Shown: positions 52,849-63,528 of the stretch, in pieces | Numbering within the stretch: the stretch's first letter is position 1 | Layout of the letters: the number at the start of each line of letters is the position of its first letter | DNA from: Isochrysis galbana | Taxonomy: Eukaryota; Haptophyta; Isochrysidales; Isochrysidaceae | Assembly (NCBI GenBank): GCA_018136815.1 | Contig: CM030935.1 | Location: 3,670,299 to 3,734,298 of the forward strand | DNA: 64,000 nucleotides | Direction: 5' to 3' | Made by a program: the position numbers and the translations under genes | Notes under the pieces: generated by a model | Told to the model about the DNA's origin: nothing | The model's database searches: none | What the model saw: the letters and a program-made list of their open reading frames with translations, nothing else

Positions 52849-54423
52849 CTACACCTCATCTTTGACGGCCTGGAAAGCCGCAGCAAATGCTCGCTCCTCG
52901 GTCCTGCGTCTTGCGTCGAGCTGCTCAAGCACACGCCTCAGCATGACTTTCTCACTGCAGCGAGTCACGACCGCCATCCACTGACGTGATCCGCGCACGA
53001 CTTGATACTCACTCACCTGGCCTCGCTCCGATGACTTTGCTTCGGCGAGCACGCCCAATGCTGACGCGTCTTCGCTCTCCAAGACGTTGGCATCATCCAT
53101 GGCGGTGCCAAAGCTCTCGCGCTGTTTCAGTAGAAGCCGCAATTGGCGAGCGAGAACGTCGTGCCATCTTCGCTCATTTGCTGGTGAGATCGGCAAGCCT
53201 TCGAAGGCACGCACATATCCCCGGCCCTTGTCTCCCGTCTTCTCAGACCCGGCCAGTTCTGCTGCCGTCGCCACAAGAACACGCAGTGCGCAAACGATGT
53301 CAGAGTCAGACGTGAGCGAATCTCCTTTAAGTGCGTATGGGGCGCTGAGGTTGCCGGCAGTCAGAATACGACGCTTCAGCTCCGCCAGCTCATCGTCGGG
53401 GGAGGGCCCGAGATTCAGCTTCACTTCTTCGTATGCCGATGTCAGGAGGGCAAAGCCATGCGTTGTGAGCAGCTCCGCGTTTGAGCGTGGGCCGTAGTCG
53501 AGATGCACTTCGTTACCGGCCGGAATGTCGCGAGCGGCAACCAGCGCGAAGGCCTCCTCTTCGTCAATGTGCCTTGCACGGCGACCCTTGTTCTCCTCTT
53601 CGCGCGCAGCCGTCGTGTGCCAAAGCTCAGGCTTGCCCTCATCCGCGACGACCCTAAATACAGCCTCCGGCTCGGCCTGATTAATACCAACGGGCTCGAC
53701 ATGGTTGAGCATGTCGGCCACAGGAACCAACACGCGCCAGGTACCACCTGCTTTGGACTCGAGTTGGAAGGAGCGGCTCCATACTGCCGAGAGGGCCCAC
53801 ACAAAGCGGCTATACGAGGCATCAAAATCAAGTGGGGGCCCAAACGTGCTGAAGATCCGAGCGTACTCAGCCCTCGACCACTGTCGTAGTACCTCAGCGC
53901 GCTCACGGGCTGGCGACGCGTGGAGATGCTGGAGCTCTGCCTCTGACCACTCCAATGTGCAGTCAAATGCCTGGGGCAAAGCAGCCAGCCAGGGGGCTAG
54001 CTGAGGGGGCGGCCTGTCCCTTGCGCGCATCAGCCAGACCGCCATTGCCACATGCGCCTCCACTGGAGGATCAACCCGCTCGAGCAGGACAGTCACGCCA
54101 CCCTCCTCCGACTTGGCTCGCGCCTCAGTGACGCACATCGACGCTGGCGTGCGGATGAGGATGGAGCCTGCGCCGATGGGCTGGGTAGTGAAGACACCGA
54201 TCCCTCGACCCTCGGTCTCCTCGAGCCGCACGCTCTGGTGCAGCAGCTCGAGCTCGTGGGCCCACTGCTGAAGCCTCGCCGCTTGAGCCGGCAGCGGCCG
54301 CCGCTCGGCCTGGCAGATGCCGAGAGCAAGCAGCACCAGCAGCCGAGTCCCTCCCATCTGAAGGGCGAGGGAGAAGGCCCACAGAGCGAGGAGCAAGAAG
54401 ACGGTGAGCGTCAGAACAAGCAC
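52849..54423 (-). CDS. SET-domain methyltransferase, Rubisco LSMT/SETD3 type
   Basis: Protein lysine (or histidine) methyltransferase using S-adenosylmethionine. Single exon, 524 residues. The N-terminus is hydrophobic (MLVLTLTVFLLLALWAFSLA); a second ATG at 54,357 gives MGGTRLLVLLALGICQAE, which would be a cleaner signal peptide. SET motifs are in order: GRGIGVFTT at 72-80, the long insert typical of this class, PVADMLNHVEP with the AsnHis pair at 240-241, HLDYGPRSNAELLTTHGF from 307 with the conserved tyrosine. The Rubisco LSMT-type substrate-binding helical domain fills the C-terminus (RRWHDVLARQLRLLLKQRES). The leader suggests the secretory route or plastid. Members of the family methylate Rubisco, actin and ribosomal proteins; the target is unknown here. 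Confidence 0.88.
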   Translation of the reverse strand: MLVLTLTVFLLLALWAFSLALQMGGTRLLVLLALGICQAERRPLPAQAARLQQWAHELELLHQSVRLEETEGRGIGVFTTQPIGAGSILIRTPASMCVTEARAKSEEGGVTVLLERVDPPVEAHVAMAVWLMRARDRPPPQLAPWLAALPQAFDCTLEWSEAELQHLHASPARERAEVLRQWSRAEYARIFSTFGPPLDFDASYSRFVWALSAVWSRSFQLESKAGGTWRVLVPVADMLNHVEPVGINQAEPEAVFRVVADEGKPELWHTTAAREEENKGRRARHIDEEEAFALVAARDIPAGNEVHLDYGPRSNAELLTTHGFALLTSAYEEVKLNLGPSPDDELAELKRRILTAGNLSAPYALKGDSLTSDSDIVCALRVLVATAAELAGSEKTGDKGRGYVRAFEGLPISPANERRWHDVLARQLRLLLKQRESFGTAMDDANVLESEDASALGVLAEAKSSERGQVSEYQVVRGSRQWMAVVTRCSEKVMLRRVLEQLDARRRTEERAFAAAFQAVKDEV

Positions 54424-54604
54424 ACGAGTGAGCGAACGAGCGAGCGAGAGTTAAGGGAGGGTGTGCGGGGGAGGGGGAAGGAAAGGAAGGGGGGAGGGAA
54501 AAGGGGTCGAGGACGGCGAACAGTGCCGCCGGAGGGCCGATGGCTTGCACGGCGAGGCCCTTCACACTTGCACACCCATCTCAGCGAGTTTCCTCTTAGG
54601 CTGC

Positions 54605-54775
54605 CGTCAGAGTTTTATTGTTGTGTTAGTATAACCTTAGTGCTGCGGGACCGTAGCCCTTCGACGGCAACGGAGCCCCTACCCCGCGATGGGGGTGTGC
54701 GCGGTTGGCGCATGGCTCGTCCGGTGTATGTGGCTAGGGATGCTAGCCAACAGGATGCTCTATAAGACTGCAATT
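54605..54775 (+). repeat. Dispersed segment D, copy
   Basis: Matches 45,950-46,110 with a few substitutions (CAGAGTTTTATTGTTGTG; GGACCGTAGCCC). Confidence 0.75.
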
Positions 54776-55574
54776 TCTAACGTGGTACCCCCGCCGAGAG
54801 GCCACTTCAATCTCTACATCACTAGCGCGTATGACGACGCTCAAGGGTGCAACATCACAACGAATGAACTCGACAAATTCGTTGAAAATCTTTTCTTCGA
54901 CCCATCGGCTGTCGAGCTTGCCACGCGCTCTCGCAAACGGTGCAATCAGGATCGCACAGCAAAACCACCCAACACCTCCAGTCATGGCCCCGGCCAGATC
55001 CGCGATGACTGGACAGTGGACAGTTCAAGGGTGGCAAAGCAAGAAATCCACATCGAATGCCTCCAAGCTCCAAGCCTCTGCTATTCTTGGAACCGTCGAC
55101 GCCGTGAGTCGGCTGGGATCGTCACTCGCACTGAGACGTTGTGTCGAGCACAACAGAACGCATCAAATCTCCCCAGGCGCCACTGCGATACGAGATCGCT
55201 GCATGGCGCAGGCACGCTCCAAAGCCGAGCAGTCTCAGCAGAAAGACCTCCATTGCTGCGAAGGCGAGAAATTCCCCCCGCGCGCGGAGAAGACGCCCGC
55301 AGGAGCCCGAGGGGAGACGCCCGCCCGAGGAGAGAAACTCCCCCCTCGTCCATGCAGTATGCAGTCCAGCACGCTGCGCGTGAGCGGCCGGGGCGACGGA
55401 AAGCGCACCGGCGCGACGTCGCGTCGGCCGAGAGGTTGATATACCCACTTCATGGGGGCATTTGCATATTTGCATTTGTCAAAAAACAACCAACCCTGAG
55501 GTTGCAGCCTCTAGCTCATGTAGAAAGCGTGCGTGAAAGTAGTAGGTCCAGACCCACGTGTGCGGTAAGAATAT
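54776..55574. other. Intergenic
   Basis: Short frames on both strands; none convincing. 55,455-55,497 (GCATTTG, AAAAACAACCAACCCTGAGG) is also found at 61,925-61,965. Confidence 0.4.
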
Positions 55575-55810
55575 TGTACTGTTTAAACGAGCCAACGAGC
55601 CAACGAGCCAACCATTATTTATAGTAACAGCAAAAAAGTTTCGAATCGCAGATTTCGAGACCAAAATCTGCAAACCTCGGGGCTTGAGACCATGGGGACT
55701 CCGAATCTGTGTCTTGTGTGTCAGTAGCAACAAGGGGAACTGTTCATGTAAGTGTGAGCGCGTGCGTGTACCTTACACGAATATTCATGCCCACAACCTT
55801 CAAATGGGGA
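55575..55810 (+). repeat. Dispersed repeat C, copy 2
   Basis: See 34,980-35,190: the same four blocks in the same order, with AACGAGCCAACGAGCCAACG upstream of them. Confidence 0.75.
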
Positions 55811-56323
55811 GGACTACAAGATTGCTCTTGTTTCGCAGGTGCACATCATGCCCGTATGCCGTATGCAACTAGAAATAAGCGGAAGCCACGACTACAAGCA
55901 GCCACCACAGCGCACGACAGACATTGGGGTCACAAATAGGTGCTCAAGATAGTCCTCGTAGCCCTAGATGTAATAGAGAGAGAGAGAGCTGCGCGTGTGA
56001 GTAGTACTACTAATAGTACAAATATCATTGTCGTCGGTCTTACCATGCCGGTGGTGCGAGGTGAGCAACTAGTCCTAGCTTGCATTAGTTTTGGAGGTAG
56101 CGCACGCACAGCATGAGGCTGTGCGTGTGGCTAGAGGCTAGAGCCCCACTATTCATACAAAGCCATATGGAGAGGCATACCTGAGCGAAGCGCGTGACCG
56201 ATCATACCGATTAGTGCGTGAATAGATGGCATGGTGGATCACTCTGCATGGGCGATGACAAGGAAAATCCAAATCGTGCGGATGGCCGCAGAACGCAGAG
56301 ACACATACGTCCATCAGGATATT
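55811..56323. other. Intergenic, nothing recognised
   Basis: Short GA repeat at 55,973-55,987. This is the 3' flank of the glycosyltransferase gene. Confidence 0.4.
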
Positions 56324-58526
56324 TCATACGGAACCTGCTCGAGCGCTGCTTGCCGCAGGCGCCCCACCGCCAAGCTGCCGTCTTGCGGACTCCTGGAGCT
56401 CGCGCATGGAAAACACCTCGCATGTATCAAGGTTCAACCTGTCCATGCCACCCCCTGGCCCATCTTCATTCCCAAGTGACTCTGGCCAATAGCGCGGGTA
56501 CGTGCCACCACACGATACCGTAAACGCGTCATCGGCGGTGTGCACAACGCATGAGGCGTGGCCCATACGCGGGCGCTGCATCGCCCCTACAATGAGCCAT
56601 CTGCGCGATCCACACACATCAAATGCGCGCACTTGGGAGGTGGCTACAAGTACCTCCCATCCTCTTCCCTGTGCAACACGTGCCAGCGAGAACCCTGGCG
56701 AACCAAAGTCAAGATTGACGAGTTGCCCCGCATGCCCGGGGGGGCGCCGCCTGTGGACGGTGGATGAGAGACCTCCAAACTCGAAAACAAATCGGCCGTC
56801 CGTGGAGACAACCACAGAAGACCCATTGAGTCCGACACGTCCCGTGTTGGCGTCGGCGTCAGTCTTTCCAAAGGCATACCAGTGGCTATTCGGGATGGGC
56901 TTGCCATCCCTGCCCATCCATCTGTCGTGGACCCAGTCTTGTGCGCATGCTCGGCAGCTCCGTTACAAGGATGTGTTCGATGACTTGTTCAGTTCCCGGC
57001 ATGGACGAGTTGAAGCCACACAGGGTCCAGATCTCACGTGAAGCGCCATGGGTCTGCGACTCAGCGGCCCGCCCTCTCTTTCTTTGCCCCTCCGTTTCCT
57101 CCAACGGCCCCAAAGAGTCCAGCAGCACCGACCCCACATGATTCACGTCTGGTAACGGCGCCGTCAATGCGTGCGCGCGAGATGTCGCGTCGGCCGAGCT
57201 CCCCATTGGCCCCAACAACTCCCTCCCACGCGAGTGGACTCGTAACACGGGCGGCGTGCGTGAAGTATCCTTTGCGAAACCTTCCGCTTCCTGTGCAACG
57301 GAAACGTCGAGGCGCTGGGAGCCATTGGCATGGATGCCCCCTATCAAGTAGATGGAACCATCGACGTAAGTGCAGCTGTGCTCACGCGTCGGAAGGCGCA
57401 TGTGAAGCACGAGATCCATACCGCCTCGAGTGCCTGGATCCGATCTCAACCACGTACTTCGCACGACCAAACCAGAGGCACCAAGTGGTTTGGGCGTATC
57501 CCTCCTCTTCCCAAAGGCTGTGGCGGCTTCGTCGAGTGCAAATGTCCTGCCTTTGAATTTGGCTGGGAGATAACGCTGAGTCTCGACGCGCGCCACCAAC
57601 GCGCGCTGCCGCTCGAATCGGTCAAAGTGGACGAAAGGGAGCTGCAGCCCCGACTGAGAGTTCGCACCCTTATCATACCGGACGGCCGCCCAGGCGAGAA
57701 AGGGGGACTCGGCACTCGGATCCTGCAGAAGATGGCTAAGCTCGACGTGCCGCACCTCGTATTCGAACCTCCAACGAAGTGCCAGCTGTGGGAGCTTGGT
57801 GATAGATCGAGCGCATGCAGAATGCCAGTCCCTAAGCGCCGCATCAAGAGCGTACTGGTCCTTGAAGCAGGACATGGTGACGATCGAATCGATCCGCGTC
57901 GGAACCCCTTTCACTAAGCTCCTGCATTCCGGTAGCTGATACTCGAGCAACGCCTGCTGAGCAATCTCCATGTGCGACCGCATTGCCGCGTGCCAAGCCT
58001 TCATGCACTTGGTCGTGCTCGCTGTCCGTCGGAGTATGATGGCGTTGGTGCACAAGGCGTTTGTCGTGTCGCGCGCCATGCCCACATCCTGCACCGCGTG
58101 TAGCTGACGCTTAATCCAATGGTGGATACTGCGGATGGGCCACAGGTCAACGTCGAGGTAGATTATGGTCTCGAATCCCTTCAGCTCTGGAAGCTGGAGG
58201 AGCTTGCTCTTGACGGCAGCCGAGGCCATGTGCTTCTGGAGTGCATCGAGCTGCTCTACGGTGAGGGAGGAGGTGGCGTTTGGCGTGGAGGGCGGGAGTG
58301 TAATCGAGAGGGGCGGCTCGCCCGAGACAAGCGCTACGATGGCCTCGGGGTCCATCCGGCCCGCTGCGGCCGCATTGAGCTCATCTGCGACCAGCGCGAG
58401 AGGCCTCTGCTCCCATCCGCCCGCCGTGCGGCTGCGCAGGAGCCGCAGCCAATCGGAGAGATAGGCGTGGTTGCACTTGTGCATGCAGATGGTGGCGATC
58501 ACCACCGACGAGCTGTTGGACGCCAT
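56324..58526 (-). CDS. Glycosyltransferase fused to a kelch-type beta-propeller
   Basis: Proposed exons 58,526-57,038 and 56,949-56,324 give 704 residues. The start MASNSSSVVIATICMHKCNH opens a nucleotide-sugar transferase of the GT-A type. KGFETIIYLDVDLWPIRS has the metal-binding Asp125-x-Asp127, and DRFERQRALVARVE is near the end of the domain. From about residue 390 there are kelch-like units (IYLIGGIHANGSQRLD; RFVFEFGGLSSTVH; RWLIVGAMQRPRMGHAS; FTVSCGGTYPRYWP). The frame must shift between 57,038 and about 56,940. A GTGAGA donor with a CGAG or CAAG acceptor gives an intron of 88 or 100 bp; a small indel is the alternative. Golgi location is not supported by any visible leader. Confidence 0.7.
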
Positions 58527-58559
58527 CGATCCCCTTGCCGCAGGCAGATATCCCCCTGC

Positions 58560-58683
58560 TCTCCCTCCCCCTCCGCACCCCCCCCTCGCCCCTTTCCCCC
58601 CACACCCCCTCTCACACGATACAATAGATCCTCTCACCCTCCAACAGTACAGTAAGAGTAGGGTCTCCCTCCCTGCCTCCCTC

Positions 58684-58752
<69 letters not shown>
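58560..58752. repeat. C-rich and AG microsatellite in front of the glycosyltransferase gene
   Basis: C/T-rich 58,556-58,610, then (AG)n from 58,687 to 58,752. It lies in the probable 5' UTR/promoter. Confidence 0.9.
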
Positions 58753-58753
<1 letters not shown>

Positions 58754-59466
58754 AGAGCTCTCGCCTGGTTCCTCTCTGCAACGCGGACCCCGCGTTTCTC
58801 TTCTCGTTCCACGTGATTGGGACCAACAGATTCAGCGCGGGACACGCCGCGTCGCCCAGCACAAGAAAGTACAAAAGTACTACTTGACGACTCTCCTCGA
58901 GTACTCCTAAGGGCGCGTCAAAGAAGGCAGAGCGAGAGGGAGCAGGGCCTCCTTGCTTGTCCTCCTCTCCTCCTCCTTCCTCTCTCTTAGAAGGCCATCG
59001 TTTCTTCTTGTATGCCTCCCACGAGTTTCCCGCCCTCCATCGGACACACCGCTCGTACGAAAAAGGCAGCAGCATCCCTCGTTCACGCCACCTTCTCCTC
59101 TCTTCTTCTTCCACGCAGGAGAGGAGTTTCTCCACGGGCTCGAGCCAGACGAGCGAGTCCCCAGTGTGAATGAAAATGCCGAGGGTGAGGGAGCGCGAGG
59201 CGGCAAATTGTATTGTAAACCAAAGGGAGAGCCATCAAGGCTAGGGCGGTTAAACATGCCTTTTAACTTCTGAGGGTGAAAATTCACTCAGTCAGGATCA
59301 GGATTTAGGTTTTATCACACGATTGTTATGGTACTATCTCCAGTATTGGGTGCTACGCACATTCGACCGGAGGGGCGTGGGCGCGTTTGACTGCAACTAA
59401 AGTAGAACTAAATAAAACTATTGACTATGGATTGACATCTGGCCGCACTTACCATACTACGAACCC
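58753..59466. other. Intergenic with one shared repeat
   Basis: 59,240-59,325 matches 4105-4185 in reverse (CTAGGGCGGTTAAACA, TTTTAACTTCTGAGGGTGAA). No gene supported. Confidence 0.5.
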
Positions 59467-60225
59467 TTACTCACTATCACTCACGAGCACTAGCAGACTC
59501 ACACTAGATGGGAGATAGGCCAAGCACGTGTGTGAGTGATGAGTGAAGCACAACAAACATATGAGCACACAATGTCGACCATTTACACGGATCCTGAAAG
59601 CCGCACCCGTATTGAGCCTACGCCTCACGTCGCGCTGCCTCGTGGCTCGCGCTTTCGGCGATTCCTGCGAGGGGGTTTCCGGGGTTGCTGGAACTTCGAC
59701 TTCGACAAGAAGTAGACGTTGCCCCGAGTCCGAGATCATGTTGTGCTTCTTGGTGGCGATGTGGCTGCCGCGGGGATGCCTGCGAAATGCAGAACAAGAT
59801 GGTTAGGTGTAAGCTACGAGGAGCGCGAGGCACAAGGCTGGGGCATCAGACAGGGCTGGAGCTTGTGGGGCACAGCGATCGCACCTTAGCGTGTCGAGGC
59901 GCGATGGCTCTGCGCCCCCTGAATGCGATGCACTGCCGCCCACGCTGCGCAACAAATCGCTGCTGCGCCGCCGGCCCTCCTCCCACGCCGCATAGGCCTC
60001 TGCCTGCGCCAGCTCCGCCTCACCACACTGCCACCTGTGGAGCAGCTGCAGGAGGCGGTCACGGTGCTGGGGCAGGCGTAGGGCGGACTGGGTGAATGCA
60101 AGGGCGGCCATCATGGGCTCGGGCGCGGGCGGGCGGCCGCGCAGGCGGCGATCGCTCCGGAACTGCCGCACTCGCGCGACGGCCAGCTCACGCAGAGCGG
60201 CATTGTCATGCGCGGCGGGGTCCAT
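59467..60225 (-). CDS. Two-exon gene, function unknown
   Basis: Exons 60,225-59,885 and 59,779-59,467, joined at AAG/GTGCGA and GCAG/G in phase 2, give 217 residues. Exon 1 is Ala/Arg/Leu-rich and helical (MDPAAHDNAALRELAVARVR; HRDRLLQLLHRWQCGEAELA). Exon 2 starts HPRGSHIATKKHNMISDSGQ and has a Val/Glu strand (RLLLVEVEVPATPE). The end of exon 2 (LICLLCFTHHSHTC) may be 3' UTR or a missed intron. An upstream ATG at 60,327 would add MRKSKKTPVALLLCAARWPL, a possible signal anchor. No family recognised. Confidence 0.45.
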
Positions 60226-60339
60226 GGGCAGGGCCAGGGGCCAGGATGGGGTGGGGGGTGGGGCAAGGAGTGGCCAGCGCGCAGCGCAGAGCAGCAGAGC
60301 GACTGGCGTCTTTTTACTTTTTCTCATATGTATTGTATT

Positions 60340-60580
60340 CCGCGCGGGGGAAGCATCGGGAGGCCCCGCTTCCGCGCGGGGGAACGGTGCCCCCCTGGCG
60401 ATATTCGGACAGACAGACCCGGTTCTTGCACCCTAAAGAAAAAGAAGCAAAAAGAAAAAGGGTGCTACGCACGGGACTCCCTCTGGGCGGTAAACACGCC
60501 CCTCCGGTCGTGATTACACTGGAAATGGGTATATTAGGCAGAATCTTATAAGAAATATGCACATTTTCGACGCCGCCTGG
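60340..60580. repeat. Mosaic of mobile-element remnants
   Basis: 60,345-60,425 (GGGGGAACGGTGCCCCCC, GATATTCGGACAGACAGACC) resembles the inside of the stem-loop retroposons. 60,524-60,573 matches 4025-4080 in reverse. 60,580-61,061 holds nothing recognisable. Confidence 0.45.
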
Positions 60581-61061
60581 GAGGAAGAAAGGTGGGGAAA
60601 CTTCCCTTCTCTTCGAGCAGAAAGAGAAAAAAAATCTTCTTAAAAGTCCCCGCTATGCGTGCGGCGTGAGGTAGTGTGCTTATGGACCTCCCTACTACCC
60701 AACCTTAACCCCTGTCAACCCCCTCCCCCTTCCCCAGTTCCCTCTCTAGCGGAGAAGCTGGTTCCGGGGAGGCCGCGCGCGCTGCTTCGGCCAGGGGTTG
60801 GAGAGAAGGGGGCGGGAAATTGTGGTTCGTCCTTCGATCTAGTTTCGGCTCGGGTTTCCCTCCCTTATATCTCGAAGGATCTTTATTGATATCCGCTGTG
60901 GTTCCTGCTAAGAGATTTAGCTACCCTAGGTGATGTTTCGGATGTCCAGACCTCTTGCCGCCTGCAAGAGGTCTTCCGATGTTCCTAAGTTGAAATCCTT
61001 GTCTACCGTGTACAGAGCGCTACGAAGCACGACGCGTGCCCAAAACAACACGCCATGCCGC

Positions 61062-61697
61062 TCATACACGCGCTCCTCCTCGCCACACTCGCTCCGCCTC
61101 CCCACTTCCTGTTTGGAACCTTCTACGGCGAGCAGGCCATACAGCTCGCCGCCCGGTGGGGAAGCCACACCGAGCTTTCCCCTGCTCTGTACGCTTGTGA
61201 CTTGTTTTCGCAGTTGTTTGTTCAGTGGCGAATTCTAGCATTTCTTTTGCCGAACTCAGTTGCAGAACTACGTGGAGTTTATCGTCTAGTGTGTTCGCAA
61301 TTGTGTACAGATCAGCCGACAATAAGCTTAAATTACTCGCAATTCTAATTGCCAATGTCCACTCTTTGGCGGCAATGGCCTTTCTATAAAGTTCACGCAA
61401 GGAGTCTTGTCGCAGTCGTTCAGTCGCAGTAACCGCAAGAAGGCTGGCCTGTGGTTTTCGCAGTTGTTCAGTGGCAAATTCTAGCATTTCTTTTGCCGAA
61501 TTCAGTTGCAGAACTACGTGGAGTTTATCGGCTGGCGTGTTCGCAATTGTGTACATATCAGCCGACAATGAGCTTAAATTACTCGCAATTCTAATTGCCA
61601 GTGTCCACTCTTTGGCGCCAATGGCATCATTGCATTTTTTATAAAGTTCAAACAAGAAGTCTTTAGGCATCTTCATCTGATACGTTACCGGTGACAT
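61062..61697 (-). CDS. Tandem-module ORF, function unknown
   Basis: Two nearly identical helical modules of about 67 residues lie in tandem. Copy 1 has GAKEWTLAIRIASNLSSLSA, DMYTIANTPADKLHVVLQL and SAKEMLEFATEQ; copy 2 differs at a few positions (LLSADLYTIANTLDD). The DNA repeat is 61,220-61,400 against 61,456-61,640. The tail after copy 2 is basic and of different composition. No family recognised; the modules recall small helical phage or virus proteins, but this is a guess. An upstream Pro-rich frame (62,136-61,663) with a possible donor after AACCTCAG might be a first exon. Confidence 0.45.
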   Translation of the reverse strand: MSPVTYQMKMPKDFLFELYKKCNDAIGAKEWTLAIRIASNLSSLSADMYTIANTPADKLHVVLQLNSAKEMLEFATEQLRKPQASLLAVTATERLRQDSLRELYRKAIAAKEWTLAIRIASNLSLLSADLYTIANTLDDKLHVVLQLSSAKEMLEFATEQTTAKTSHKRTEQGKARCGFPTGRRAVWPARRRRFQTGSGEAERVWRGGARV

Positions 61698-62136
61698 ATG
61701 AAATGCTTACTACATACCGGTACAAAAAAGAAACGTGCGGACTCGTTCGGTGTTCGTTCGGCGAGACTGGCTGCGATGTCCCCTTTTCTGCGGTCAAATC
61801 TGCGCCAGTGCCCACTTCCAAAAATGTAATACAATAATTGGCACTAATGCCAGTATACATCTGAAACCTGCAAGTTTGTACATTAATAAGGGAGTCCTTT
61901 AAGTAGAACTTATACCGTCCACATGGGGGGCATTTGCCAAAAAAACAACCAAACCTGAGGTTGCACCCTCTCTTCTGGGCCTGGCGAGGAGGCGAGGGCG
62001 GTGGGGCCATGTCGACGTCGGTGTCCGGAGGGGCTGAGGCCGGCGAGCGCTTTGGCTCCGGCGGCTTGGGGCGGCCCCGGTGGGGCGTCGTGACGGCGGG
62101 GGGCTGGGAGGTGGGAGCGGTCGGCGCGCGCTCCAT

Positions 62137-63400
62137 CGCTGAAACTATAACGATAGTTTATGCTTCGAGCAGAAAGAGAGAGGGCGCTCCACAACCCTAG
62201 ATCCCAGGCGTCCACGCGAATTTTTTGACCGAGAACGAGAACGAGAACGAGAACGAGAGAATTATAACGATAATACATAATACCGAACGACGAAGAGAAG
62301 CCTAACGATGTCGAACAGGCGATGACTACAGGCTCATAGGCTGAGGGTCGTTCGATCGAGCCGGCAGCTGACGCGGCCGTAGAGGGTTCGTTGATTGCTG
62401 CTTGCGGGAAGATGTCTGAAAGGTCATAGTAAGAATCGGGTCTGACTGTGTCTGCCATCGAACGCTACGAGCGAAGAGGTAGACGGAAGGTCGGAGGATT
62501 GCAACGCGTGGCGTCGGAGAGTAGAGACGAGACTAGCTAGCGAGCTAGTGGAAGAGAGAGAATGAGAATGAGAGCTTCTTAGGTCCAAGGTAGACACGAG
62601 GGACTACAATGCGTGGACTCAAAAAAGGTCCTGATCCACAGAGACACACGAACTAAACCAAACGGGGCGAAAGCTAACCGCACTTGGACGAACGGCCAAG
62701 CGTCGGCACCAAGGCAACTTAGCAGCGCACAGGCGTGCGACAGAGGAGTCGGCCCAACGAGGGCAGACCTCGCTGGGGGAGCTGCGACCGAGGTATAACA
62801 GAAGACAGACGACAATCGTGGAACGTTTGATGACATCAAGAGAAAGTAGGAGAAGAGCAGAGATACCCATCAACGAGACCTTGAGACTTAAAATAACTCA
62901 CAGGCTAGAAGTAAAAGTCTGTCCTCGTATGGAATACGACAAACGAGTGTCGATTCGCGAATGCGACACCGAATCGGCCGTGTGCGAGCCGTGTGTGGTC
63001 CGCATGTGCATGCGCGGACGTCATCGCTGGGGCACCAAGGTTTGAAATTGCTTTATAGGCAATATGGGCGTCGGACCCCTAATTTAATACATGTCTAGGC
63101 ACCATTTAAGTGAAAGAAACACATCTCTCAGTGGGAGCGACGTCCAGTTCGGCTCGTGTGAGCCGCCGAGCCGCCAGAGCGTGTGCAAGGGGGGGGGTCA
63201 GACGGGACTTCGCACCGTCTTTTCGGACCAGGATTCAGAAAAGGCCGGGAGACCCTCCGAGCCGCTTTCGCCGGGGCTTCCGCTCACGGTCAAAAACAAA
63301 AATGTCGACTGTCGACCCCCCCTATTAGTACTAGTACTAGTACTTAAAAAGCCGAAAGCCGTGTTTGACCGCCCTATCTAGGCCCTATCAAGGCCCGCGT
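62137..63400. other. Intergenic
   Basis: (GAACGA)n at 62,229-62,258. Otherwise short frames only. GTACTAGTACTAGTACTT at 63,326-63,345 is a local palindromic run. Confidence 0.4.
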
Positions 63401-63429
63401 GAGCCCGCGCTTCTTTTGGGTCGGGGGTC

Positions 63430-63528
63430 TCTTCTTCTTCTTTATCGGAGAGGGGAGTTGGAAGCGGGGGGGGGGGGGGGGGGCACGAGGCGCCTCCCCC
63501 ATGTGAGCACTAAGTATTAACTTAGTTG
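63430..63528 (+). mobile_element. Stem-loop-ended retroposon fragment
   Basis: GC-rich body with a G run, GGCACGAGGCGCCTCCCCC, then CACTAAG (63,509-63,515), loop TATTAA, CTTAGTT... ending GTTG at 63,528. Confidence 0.55.
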
